A stretch of 64,000 nucleotides of DNA from Bacteroidetes bacterium UBA2475 (GTDB taxonomy: Bacteria > Bacteroidota > Bacteroidia > B-17B0 > Aurantibacillaceae). The stretch lies in the NCBI GenBank assembly GCA_002342065.1, contig DDPF01000012.1, positions 806,001 through 870,000 on the forward strand, in the 5' to 3' direction. The notes under the pieces were generated by a model, which was given only the letters and a program-made list of their open reading frames with translations, was not told the origin of the DNA and did no database searches. Positions 35,647 through 44,133 of the stretch are shown here, one piece after another (positions within the stretch are counted from its first letter, which is position 1; each line of letters opens with the position of its first letter). The translations under genes and the position numbers were made by a program.

Positions 35647-37488
35647 TTAAAATTTAAAAGTTATGGTATACTTATATCCATTTAAGTTTTCAAACGTATA
35701 TTCACCTTTTAGTTGTCTCGAAAATATATTTACTAAACGCATTCCGAGTTTCTTTCGCTCTTCGTTAGTTTCTAAATATCCACCGCCATTATCATGAATA
35801 GAATAAACAGCCTTGCTTGCATCATGAGTAAGTAAAACTGTTATTGCCGGATTAACTGTTTTTGTGAATGCATATTTTATTGAGTTTGAAATTAACTCGG
35901 AAGTTATCATTCCAACTGCAACAGTTTTTTGGACATCAAAATAAATAGTATCAACGTTTACATTAAATTTAATCGGGATGGAGGTTGAGTTTACTAATTC
36001 GTTAATAGAATCAACCAACTCTATTAAATATTGTTTGATGTTGACACCTTGTACTTCATTTTGATTATAAAGCATTTCATGCACTAAAGCCATTGCTTTA
36101 ATTCGTCGCGATGCGTCATTTAACGATTGTGTTTCGTTAGAGTTATCAATTGAATTAATTTGCATATTCATTAAAGAGCTTACAAACTGTAAATTATTTT
36201 TCACCCTGTGGTGTATTTCTTGAATTAAAATATCTTTTTCTGTGTTTTTTTGCTTTAACGTTTTATTAGAATTATAAAGTTTATAAAGCAAATAAATTAC
36301 AAAAAGAATCAAAAATAAAAGTATTGTGATGGATGTGTAAATAATTAGGTTTTCATGTTTTTTCTGTTCCAATATGATCCGTGATTCTTTTAGGTCCGAA
36401 GATACTTGCGAAAAATCTTTTTTTATTTTATCATTTTCATATTTTTCTTTAATATCGGTAATTCCTACATCATACATGTTTTTTAAGACCTCCATTTTGG
36501 CTTCATAATATTTTTTTTGATACATAAACGCTTTATTTGTATCGCCAATAATCCGGTATTCTTTATTCAACGTACTATATACATCTAGTAGGGGGTAATT
36601 AATTTTTTTTAGACTAACAGTGTCTATCATTTTTGAATAAATTTGAAAAATTAATTTTTTAGGATAATTATAATCTGAATAAAGCATGCCAAGATTATTC
36701 ATGGCACTTAGCATTTCCCTATCAGCGCCAAGCCCACCCCATATTCTCTCTGCTTCCTGATAACAAATAATTGCCGAATCAGGCCTTGCGCTATTTTTAA
36801 ATGCATATCCTTTTTCGTTTAAGGATACAGCTTCGGAATATTTGTTGTTGGTCTTTTTGCTTAAATAAATTGCTATGTTTGAATAATGAATAGAAGAATC
36901 AACCCTACTTGTTTCAATCATAATAGCTGCTAAACGATTGTTTAACCGAATAAGCGAGATTGTATCGATTATTTTTGCCTGACGGTATAAGTTAAACCCT
37001 TTTCTAATATAAGCTATCGCATCGTTATACACACGAATTTTTCGATTGAATTCCGCTAAATCAATTATACATTTTAAAAATTCCTTGTTTTCGTTTGCCT
37101 TTTCAAACAAACTGTAAGCTTTTAAATATAACTCAAGTGCCTTAACATTATCATCTTCATAATTGTATTTATCAGCCAATTCTAAATATAATATTCGTTC
37201 GCGTTTTTTATCGTTTTTTTTTCTAGCTAATTCTAAAGATTTCTCAATCAACTTTTCGGCCTTTGTGTACTTAGATTTTAGAACATACCTATTTGCTAAA
37301 AAGATATTGCCGTCGATCCAGGAAAGTGTATCTTTTCTTGCCTCACAATTATCTATAAACCGTTCGGCATAAAAAATGCAAGAGTCGATAACTTTGTGCG
37401 ATTTTGCTTTTTGTAATAGACTAATTTGCCCTTGTGAAATTAGACCTAAGCACAAGGAAATAATAAGAGCTATTTTTTTAAGAATCAC
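35647..37488 (-). CDS. TPR sensor histidine kinase (HisKA_2 type)
   Basis: A sensor kinase of about 613 residues. The GTG at 37488 is chosen because it gives a signal peptide (MILKKIALIISLCLGLISQG); a TTG at 37551 would add 21 residues. Five to seven TPR repeats fill the extracytoplasmic part. A transmembrane segment follows (IIYTSITILLFLILFVIYLLY, about residues 375-395 of this form), then a coiled linker. The HisKA_2 phosphorylation site is EIHHRVKNNLQF, and the HATPase_c domain has N-boxes in ELISNSIKYAF and DNGGG. It is cotranscribed with the LytTR regulator. Confidence 0.9.
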   Translation of the reverse strand: MILKKIALIISLCLGLISQGQISLLQKAKSHKVIDSCIFYAERFIDNCEARKDTLSWIDGNIFLANRYVLKSKYTKAEKLIEKSLELARKKNDKKRERILYLELADKYNYEDDNVKALELYLKAYSLFEKANENKEFLKCIIDLAEFNRKIRVYNDAIAYIRKGFNLYRQAKIIDTISLIRLNNRLAAIMIETSRVDSSIHYSNIAIYLSKKTNNKYSEAVSLNEKGYAFKNSARPDSAIICYQEAERIWGGLGADREMLSAMNNLGMLYSDYNYPKKLIFQIYSKMIDTVSLKKINYPLLDVYSTLNKEYRIIGDTNKAFMYQKKYYEAKMEVLKNMYDVGITDIKEKYENDKIKKDFSQVSSDLKESRIILEQKKHENLIIYTSITILLFLILFVIYLLYKLYNSNKTLKQKNTEKDILIQEIHHRVKNNLQFVSSLMNMQINSIDNSNETQSLNDASRRIKAMALVHEMLYNQNEVQGVNIKQYLIELVDSINELVNSTSIPIKFNVNVDTIYFDVQKTVAVGMITSELISNSIKYAFTKTVNPAITVLLTHDASKAVYSIHDNGGGYLETNEERKKLGMRLVNIFSRQLKGEYTFENLNGYKYTITFKF

Positions 37489-37661
37489 AATAATTGAACT
37501 TAAAATTAAGTAAAATAAACATCGATTGCACTTATTAGTTATCAAAAGCAAAACTTTGTATGTAAAACCCCGTTTAGATTTTAGTAGTAAATCGTCCCGA
37601 ATTTAGCATCCGTATTTTCTTCGCCGAATTAAAAAATTATTCACAATCAAATTTTATAACA

Positions 37662-37769
37662 CTATTACAGGTATCACCAAAAGCAGAGGTTGCCAATTTA
37701 TTGCGTTACGAAAATGCAAGTAAATTTGCCGCCGTATTTAAAGAACAGTTTGGCTTTTGCCATCAATGA
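37662..37769 (+). pseudogene. Relic of an AraC-family HTH C-terminus
   Basis: The frame reads LLQVSPKAEVANLLRYENAS followed by KFAAVFKEQFGFCHQ and a stop at 37767. The stretch NLLRYENASKFAAVFKEQFG is the second-helix consensus of AraC/XylS DNA-binding domains. Upstream the same frame stays open only to 37578 with no start and no first HTH, and no signal for expression is visible. It is therefore a fragment of a decayed regulator, not a gene. The rest of the 37.5-37.8 kb gap shows nothing recognisable. Confidence 0.6.
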
Positions 37770-37848
37770 TAGTAAAAGAAAAAGTAGTTTGATCTATTTT
37801 GCTTAACAAAAAGGTGGTAAAATAAACCTGATATTGGTTAAAAAGAGT

Positions 37849-40296
37849 TTACTCCTGCACATAAACCCTCTTCACTCTCGCAGAAACATTCGTCAGCACT
37901 TCGTAAGAAATAGAATTTAACGCTGTGGCCATTGCATTAATTTGTTCGGCATTCTCAAAAATAATTACCTCGTCGCCTTCCTGGCAATTAATATCGCTAA
38001 CGTCAACCATACACATGTCCATACAAATATTACCAATGGTCTTGCAAAATTTACCGGCAACGTAAACACCATGTTTACCATTACCCAAGGCCCTGCTAAA
38101 ACCATCAGCATAACCAATAGGTATGGTTGCAATTTTTGTGTCCTTATCTAATTTACCATTTCGGTTATAACCAACGGTTTGTGATGCGGGAACATTTTTT
38201 ATTTGGCTGATGCGTGTAATTAAACTTCCTACATTTTCCAGCTTTGCTTGTTCTTCGGGATGAACACCAATACCGTACATACCAATACCCAGGCGTACCA
38301 TATCGTAATGCGCATTTTTAAAACGGCTAATGCCACCGGAATTACAGAGGTGTTTTAAAACCGTGTATCCTAAAGTTAATTCAATAGCAGAATATGTTTT
38401 TTCGAACACGCGCGTTTGCTCATTTGTAAATTCGTCTAAATTGGCGTTATCAGTACCCACCAAATGAGAAAACACAGAGCGTACTTTTAATTGCGGGAAA
38501 TTTTTTAATTCTAATATTAATTTTTCAAGATCGTTTTCTTCAAAACCCAAACGGTGCATGCCGGTGTCTATTTTTAAATGCACAGGATATGGGTCGGTTA
38601 TTCCGAGCGCATCCAGTTTTTTTACAAATGCATGTAACACTTTAAAACTATAGATCTCCGGTTCTAACTGGTAATTAATAATATCTTCCAGCGCATCATC
38701 CTCGGGGCTCATGACCATTATTGGCAAGGTAATTTGCGATTGTCGTAACTCTACCCCTTCATCTGCATAAGCCACAGCCAAATAATTTACACCAATGTGT
38801 TGCAATGTTTTTGCTATTTCTGCACCACCGCTGCCATAGCCCATGGCCTTTACCATGCACATTAGTTTTACGTTGGGTGCAATTAACGAACGGTAATAAT
38901 TAAGGTTATTAATTAATTTATTTAAGTTGATCTCAAAAACCGTATCGTGACTTTTAAGTTGCAATACGCGACTGATATTCTCGAAACCAAAACTGCGCGC
39001 GCCTTTTAAAAGTATACTCGCTTCGCTAAACTGGTAATTAATTAAGTTGAATTGGTTAATAAAACTCTGCGTATCAAAAAAGAATAAAGAGTTGGCTTTA
39101 AATAAAGGTTTATGGTTTGAGATCTCTTTACCAATACCAACAACAAGATCTATTTTGTTTTGCAAGAAAAGTTCTGCCAGTTGTTTGTAAAGCGAATGTG
39201 CGGAAATACCTGATTGCTCAAGGTCAGACACAATAACGACCTTACGCACTCTTCGGTTTTGCTGTGACAAATAATTTAAAGCAATTTTTATAGAATCAAT
39301 ATCTGAATTATAATAATCATTAATAATTAATGCATTGTTTATTCCTGTTTTAATTTCCAAGCGTAACGCAACAGGCTGCAATAAAGTCAATCGTTGAGCA
39401 ATATCTGCCTCTTTAAAACCTAATTGCATTAATGTGGCCGCGCAGGTAGAAGCGTTTAATACGGAAGCCTTATCAGAGAATGGAATTTTGAATTGATGAG
39501 TTGCGCTTGCACTTTTTAATTCCAAGTCTCCATCTTTAAAAGAAATTTTAAGATCGGCGTCATCAAATTCTGAAACAAGAATAGATCTATTTAAAATAGC
39601 GGCCAGGAGCTGATCCTTACGCAAACCATTAATGATCTTTTTATCACAACGCGCAATTAATTTTAGTTTTTCATTTATTTTTTGCTCGCGATTCTCAAAG
39701 CCTTCGTCATGCGCCGTGCCAATAGAAGTAAACACACCAATGGTTGGCTGTATAATTTCTACCAAAGCATCCATTTCGTTTGGTAAAGAAATACCTGCTT
39801 CAAAAATTGCCAACGTATGCGTATGATTTAAATTTAATACACTTAGCGGCACACCAATTTGCGAGTTATAACTTTTTGGGCTTCTGCAAATAGAAAAATT
39901 ATTTTTTAAAAGTTGGTACAACCATTCTTTTACTACCGTTTTGCCATTGCTACCAGTAATACCAATTACAGGAATGGTGAATTGTTTGCGATGAAAAGCC
40001 GCCAGTTTTTGAATAGCCTTTAACGGATCTGCCGAAACAACAAAAGAGACGTCCGCATCCTTATATTTAGAAATATCAAATTCGTTTTCTTGTATAAGAA
40101 ACGACTTAACTCCTTTTTCAATAAGATCGGCAATATAATTATGTCCGTTATTACGACCGGTCTTCAATGCAATAAATAAAGTATCTGCCGGCGATTGTAG
40201 TGCGCGACTATCATTCAAAAAAATACTGATCTTATTATTAGTGCCCCCAATAAATTTTGAATTTGTGATCTCTGCTATTTGTTGCAGGTTGTACAT
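37849..40296 (-). CDS. Bifunctional MurF ligase / alanine racemase
   Basis: An 815-residue fusion of two cell-wall enzymes. The N-terminal half adds D-Ala-D-Ala to UDP-MurNAc-tripeptide: the ATP loop is GITGSNGKT (residues 112-120), with further Mur-ligase motifs (NSQIGVPLS, FEAGIS). The C-terminal half (from about residue 445) is alanine racemase, which makes D-Ala: PLP lysine in MVKAMGYGSGG (near residue 480), the second catalytic Tyr region in RLGIGMYGIG, and YADGFSR. Such fusions are known in Bacteroidota. It lies 9 bp after tdk and is probably cotranscribed with it. Confidence 0.95.
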   Translation of the reverse strand: MYNLQQIAEITNSKFIGGTNNKISIFLNDSRALQSPADTLFIALKTGRNNGHNYIADLIEKGVKSFLIQENEFDISKYKDADVSFVVSADPLKAIQKLAAFHRKQFTIPVIGITGSNGKTVVKEWLYQLLKNNFSICRSPKSYNSQIGVPLSVLNLNHTHTLAIFEAGISLPNEMDALVEIIQPTIGVFTSIGTAHDEGFENREQKINEKLKLIARCDKKIINGLRKDQLLAAILNRSILVSEFDDADLKISFKDGDLELKSASATHQFKIPFSDKASVLNASTCAATLMQLGFKEADIAQRLTLLQPVALRLEIKTGINNALIINDYYNSDIDSIKIALNYLSQQNRRVRKVVIVSDLEQSGISAHSLYKQLAELFLQNKIDLVVGIGKEISNHKPLFKANSLFFFDTQSFINQFNLINYQFSEASILLKGARSFGFENISRVLQLKSHDTVFEINLNKLINNLNYYRSLIAPNVKLMCMVKAMGYGSGGAEIAKTLQHIGVNYLAVAYADEGVELRQSQITLPIMVMSPEDDALEDIINYQLEPEIYSFKVLHAFVKKLDALGITDPYPVHLKIDTGMHRLGFEENDLEKLILELKNFPQLKVRSVFSHLVGTDNANLDEFTNEQTRVFEKTYSAIELTLGYTVLKHLCNSGGISRFKNAHYDMVRLGIGMYGIGVHPEEQAKLENVGSLITRISQIKNVPASQTVGYNRNGKLDKDTKIATIPIGYADGFSRALGNGKHGVYVAGKFCKTIGNICMDMCMVDVSDINCQEGDEVIIFENAEQINAMATALNSISYEVLTNVSARVKRVYVQE

Positions 40297-40305
40297 AGAG
40301 CGCGT

Positions 40306-40881
40306 TTATTTTTTAAAATTCTTGTTGAAACAATTCCTGCATAAAGGTTCGTAACTATCGGTCTCGCCTAACACCACCAAACTTTCTTCGTTTGTTTTGC
40401 GGTGACTTACGTAAGCTAAATTACCACATTGCATGCAAATGGCATGTACTTTTGTAACATATTCTGCTGTTGACATTAAATTTGGAATGGGACCGAAAGG
40501 TTTGCCTGTATAATCAAGGTCTAAACCCGCAACAATTACCCTGATGCCTCTATCGGCCAACTGGTTGCAAACATAAGGAAGTTCATTATCAAAGAATTGT
40601 GCCTCGTCAATACCCACCACATCTACATCGGTGGCAAGTAATAAAATATTGGCACTTGATGGAACCGGTGTGCTCATGATCTCAATGCCCTGGTGGCTTA
40701 CCACTTTAAACTCGTCGTAACGTGTATCAACAGTGGGTTTAAAGATCTCTACTTTTTGTTTGGCGAACTGCGCCCGCTTTAAACGCCTTATCAGTTCTTC
40801 GGTCTTACCCGAGAACATAGATCCAACGATAACCTCTATCCATCCCCGCTTGCGCTCGTTATTATTATTTTCTAAAAACAT
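40306..40881 (-). CDS. tdk: Thymidine kinase
   Basis: Type II thymidine kinase that salvages thymidine with ATP; 191 residues. P-loop GSMFSGKTEELI (near residues 21-32), catalytic acid region DEAQFF (near 92-97), and a zinc-binding lasso formed by CMQCGN and CRNCF. All parts are intact. It is first of the pair with murF-alr, 89 bp from the divergent gene at 40971. Confidence 0.96.
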   Translation of the reverse strand: MFLENNNNERKRGWIEVIVGSMFSGKTEELIRRLKRAQFAKQKVEIFKPTVDTRYDEFKVVSHQGIEIMSTPVPSSANILLLATDVDVVGIDEAQFFDNELPYVCNQLADRGIRVIVAGLDLDYTGKPFGPIPNLMSTAEYVTKVHAICMQCGNLAYVSHRKTNEESLVVLGETDSYEPLCRNCFNKNFKK

Positions 40882-40970
40882 TGTTTAAAAGGCGTTAAAA
40901 ACAAAACTTAAAAGTACAGTAAGATGTTACAAAATCAAATTATATTTAATAATATAATTATTCACAAAAG

Positions 40971-41546
40971 ATGTCGTTAGAGAAGGTATTACATAAAATT
41001 CAGTCACAGATCAATGACCTGGCCCCTACGCTGGAGTTATTTATTGATGAAACGATACAACCTTCGGTAGAAAGCTGCGAAAAATTGCAACAACAGTTAA
41101 ATCTTATCCAGGAAAATTTAGCAGTTTATAAATACAACAAAGTAAACAAAGAGATCTCGCCGAGTTTTAGCATTCATGCAAAAGTGAGTGAAAAAGAATT
41201 ACCGAAAGAGAAGATCGAAGAAATAAAAAATGACATTAAAGTTACCATTCACGAAGAAAGACCCGATCTTTCTATGCCAAAGGTAAAAGTTGAAGAAGAA
41301 GTAAAAGAAAGTCAAAAAAATTTAACGGATATTGCGGTTGGGATAAATGATAAATTTCGTTTTATTAATGAATTGTTCAAACAAAATAATTCAGAATATA
41401 ATATTGCCGTAGAGCAGTTAAATGCTTTAAAAACCTGGAATGATACTGAAATTTACCTGAATAGTTTAAAAGCTTTATACGAATGGAAAGACAACTCTGA
41501 AGTTGCTTCCTACTTTTTTTCTCTCATAAAAAAACGTTTTAATTAA
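40971..41546 (+). CDS. Conserved hypothetical, coiled-coil-rich protein
   Basis: A 191-residue, probably cytoplasmic protein. The N-terminal half has heptad-like helices (residues 1-60), the middle is Lys/Glu-rich (about 70-110), and the C-terminal part carries the phrase AVGINDKFRFINELF (about 123-137), which I recall from conserved Bacteroidota proteins of unknown role, followed by helices. No catalytic residues are seen. The M28 peptidase gene starts on its stop (TAATG overlap), so the two are translationally coupled. Confidence 0.7.
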   Translation: MSLEKVLHKIQSQINDLAPTLELFIDETIQPSVESCEKLQQQLNLIQENLAVYKYNKVNKEISPSFSIHAKVSEKELPKEKIEEIKNDIKVTIHEERPDLSMPKVKVEEEVKESQKNLTDIAVGINDKFRFINELFKQNNSEYNIAVEQLNALKTWNDTEIYLNSLKALYEWKDNSEVASYFFSLIKKRFN

Positions 41547-42694
41547 TGCGTTCCTTATTTCTCACTTTCGTTTTTTTAATACATTTCTCTTCTTCCTTCT
41601 CACAGGACACCTTATATGCGAGAGAGGTGATCAAATGTTTAACTTCTAAAAAATGTTTTGGCCGCGGCTATTTAAACAATGGTTTAGATGTAGCCGCAAA
41701 ATATATTGCGGCAGAATTAAAAGCAAATAAAGCAGAGCCATTTTTTTCTACCGGTTATTTTCAATGGTTTGATTTTAATGTAAATACTTTTCCGGATAAA
41801 GTAATCGTTAAGATCAACAACAAACTTTTAAAGCCGGGTATAGATTATATTATTAATCCCGAAAGCGGCACTGTAAAAGGCAAGTACACAGTGTTTAAAA
41901 AAGACTCCGTTACTTATGTTGCCAACAATATGGCACTTCCTATAAGCATAAAGATCAAAAAAAAATTAACCTATAGCGTTGCAACCAATTCTGTTGCCGG
42001 CTGTAGTATTGACTTGTTAAATGAAAGTGCCCCGGCAGAGATAAAAAATGTTGAAGTAAATATTGAAAGCAAGGTGTTGACCAAATACATCAATAAAAAT
42101 ATTTGTGCTTTTATTCCCGGTAAAATAAATAACGATACGGTAATGGTTTTTTCTGCACATTACGATCATTTGGGTGGCATGGGCAAAGCAACATATTTTC
42201 CCGGCGCTAATGACAATGCCAGTGGCGTGAGTGTGTTATTGAACCTTGTAAAATATTACCAAAAAAGTCCACCAAAACATAAAACGGTATTTATTTTCTT
42301 TGCAGGTGAAGAAGCGGGATTAATAGGCTCACATTATTTTGTAGACAGTAAAGTGTTAGATCTTACAAAAATAAAATTCTTAGTTAACCTCGATCTTTTA
42401 GGTACAGGCGATGACGGAATTATGGTAGTAAACGGTCATACTTTTGAAAAACAATTTAATGTACTAGATAAAATAAATAAAGAAAAGACCTTGGTAAAAG
42501 AAATAAAAAAACGCGGTAAGGCTTCAAACAGTGATCATTATTGGTTTTCAGAAGCAGGTGTGCCTTGTTTTTTTATTTATACAATGGGTGGCATAAAAGC
42601 TTACCACGATGTATTTGATGTGGCAAAAACATTACCGTTGACAGATTATGTTGATGTTTTTAAATTGATAACGGAGTTTGCTGATAAACTTTAA
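41546..42694 (+). CDS. M28-family zinc aminopeptidase
   Basis: A 382-residue exported peptidase with a signal peptide ending SSSFSQ. The co-catalytic zinc site of the M28 family is visible: His and Asp in SAHYDHLGG and PGANDNASGV (near residues 203-227), the Glu pair in FAGEEAGLIGS, Asp in VNLDLLG, and a C-terminal His in AYHDVFD. An N-terminal region of about 170 residues may include a PA-like insert. It releases amino acids from peptides in the periplasm or outside. It is coupled to the preceding hypothetical gene. Confidence 0.92.
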   Translation: MRSLFLTFVFLIHFSSSFSQDTLYAREVIKCLTSKKCFGRGYLNNGLDVAAKYIAAELKANKAEPFFSTGYFQWFDFNVNTFPDKVIVKINNKLLKPGIDYIINPESGTVKGKYTVFKKDSVTYVANNMALPISIKIKKKLTYSVATNSVAGCSIDLLNESAPAEIKNVEVNIESKVLTKYINKNICAFIPGKINNDTVMVFSAHYDHLGGMGKATYFPGANDNASGVSVLLNLVKYYQKSPPKHKTVFIFFAGEEAGLIGSHYFVDSKVLDLTKIKFLVNLDLLGTGDDGIMVVNGHTFEKQFNVLDKINKEKTLVKEIKKRGKASNSDHYWFSEAGVPCFFIYTMGGIKAYHDVFDVAKTLPLTDYVDVFKLITEFADKL

Positions 42695-42700
42695 AATTTA

Positions 42701-42841
42701 AACCACATAGACACATAGGTCTATATAGTTTCTTTGTTTGCCTATTGTAGTTAAATATAGTTTTGTTGAAGCGAAGCTTCAACCCTATTGTTTTCCTTTT
42801 CTGAATTTAGTTTAATTTGAAATCTATGTGTCTATGTGGTT
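42701..42841. repeat. Inverted-repeat element with perfect 18-bp ends
   Basis: AACCACATAGACACATAG (42701-42718) is the exact complement of 42824-42841. Each arm contains two CACATAG units with 8-nt period. In the middle GTTGAAGC-GAA-GCTTCAAC (42765-42783) is a perfect hairpin with a 3-nt loop. The element fills the space between the convergent M28 peptidase and nadD genes. It shares its design with the element at 7357-7503. Confidence 0.65.
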
Positions 42842-42856
42842 AAAAAATTAACCGAT

Positions 42857-43432
42857 TTACTTCTTGTAAAAACCCATACTATCAATTTCTTCCCAAACTT
42901 TTGGATGTAAAAAAAAGCGTATGTCTTTTTTTTCTTTTATAGCGTTACGAATAAATGTAGAAGAGATGTCCATCACAGGCGCTTCTGTAAAATGAACATG
43001 TGGATGAGTATCGAATTCGCTTGCGGTGCAACCTGGACGAGGATAGACGTAAATGTGATTGCGCTTTAAGATCTCTTCATAATTTTTCCATTTATTAAAG
43101 GACTGTAAATTATCCTGCCCCATTATTAAACTGAATTGATGCTCGGGATATTTTTCTTTTAAACGAACCAGTGTATTAATAGTATAAGATGGTTGCGGCA
43201 GATCGAATTCAAAATTACTAGCTTTAATAGTTGGATGAAAATCAAGCGCCAGGTTAACCAAATGCAAACGGTTGTTTTGATCTAACAACTGACTTTTATT
43301 CTTTAAAGGGTTATGCGGACTAACCATAAACCAGATCTGCTGCATATCTGTATAATTGATCATATAATCTGCAATGGCCAAATGACCTATATGAACAGGA
43401 TTAAAGGAACCAAAAAATAAACCAATATGCAT
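42857..43432 (-). CDS. nadD: Nicotinate-nucleotide adenylyltransferase
   Basis: Makes deamido-NAD from nicotinate mononucleotide and ATP. It is 191 residues, a usual length. The nucleotidyltransferase signature is GSFNPVHIGH (His14 and His17), and the second nucleotide motif is ISSTFIRNAI (near residue 158). GQDNLQSFNKW matches the substrate-binding segment of NadD. It faces the M28 peptidase gene tail-to-tail, across the repeat element. Confidence 0.95.
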   Translation of the reverse strand: MHIGLFFGSFNPVHIGHLAIADYMINYTDMQQIWFMVSPHNPLKNKSQLLDQNNRLHLVNLALDFHPTIKASNFEFDLPQPSYTINTLVRLKEKYPEHQFSLIMGQDNLQSFNKWKNYEEILKRNHIYVYPRPGCTASEFDTHPHVHFTEAPVMDISSTFIRNAIKEKKDIRFFLHPKVWEEIDSMGFYKK

Positions 43433-43470
43433 AGTATAAAATTACTGCTTATTTTTTAATTTTATACGAA

Positions 43471-44115
43471 ATGCTTACTGTCAATAAAAAAGAGAATCTT
43501 ATACAGATCGATCTTGAGATCTTTCTCATTAACAGATCGAACCAAAATTTAAATCTTTTTATTCTTGCCGCTGCAATAAAAAAACAAATAGAAACTGTTT
43601 ATAAAGGTAAATTTGGTGAGCTTGAATTAGTGACAACCGTTGATGTAAAGCCTTTATATAAATATCATCTTCGCTCGCTTTATAATAAAATGGTAATTGC
43701 TGTAAGCCCGTACATCACTAATGATAATGCTGCAGAGGCAGATTTTAAAGGTTTACTGATCAAATTAAATCCAAAACATATTGAGTCTATTATTTCAGGA
43801 AACAATAAAAGAACAATCCCACATGAATTAGGGCATTTACTTGGACTTGAACATCCACACGCTAATGCAGCCTTTGAATCGGTTAATCTCAAAGCTTCGA
43901 TTTTAGAGCAAAGCATTAGCAACCAGGAAAAAACTACCAATTTAATGTGCCAAAGCTGGTACATTCAAAAAGCAGGGATAGAATTAAATAATGCATTGTC
44001 TTTGCTCGAAAACCAATTAAAAGTAATTTACGAGAATTTTAATTCTAAAAAACTAAATAGAAATTATAGTATCTCTAAAGGTTTATTCAGCTATAAATGG
44101 ATCGGGAAAATTTAA
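43471..44115 (+). CDS. Metzincin-like zinc metalloprotease without signal peptide
   Basis: A 214-residue protein. HELGHLLGLEH (His118, Glu119, His122, His128) matches the HExxHxxGxxH zinc motif of metzincins, and NLMC (Met159) is a plausible Met-turn. The N-terminal 80 residues are an alpha/beta region with no hydrophobic leader, so there is no visible export signal. It starts 38 bp from the divergent nadD. The closest general resemblance is to archaemetzincin- or matrixin-like folds, but I cannot assign a subfamily. The substrate is unknown. Confidence 0.7.
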   Translation: MLTVNKKENLIQIDLEIFLINRSNQNLNLFILAAAIKKQIETVYKGKFGELELVTTVDVKPLYKYHLRSLYNKMVIAVSPYITNDNAAEADFKGLLIKLNPKHIESIISGNNKRTIPHELGHLLGLEHPHANAAFESVNLKASILEQSISNQEKTTNLMCQSWYIQKAGIELNNALSLLENQLKVIYENFNSKKLNRNYSISKGLFSYKWIGKI

Positions 44116-44133
44116 AAAATTAAGAAATAAGAA

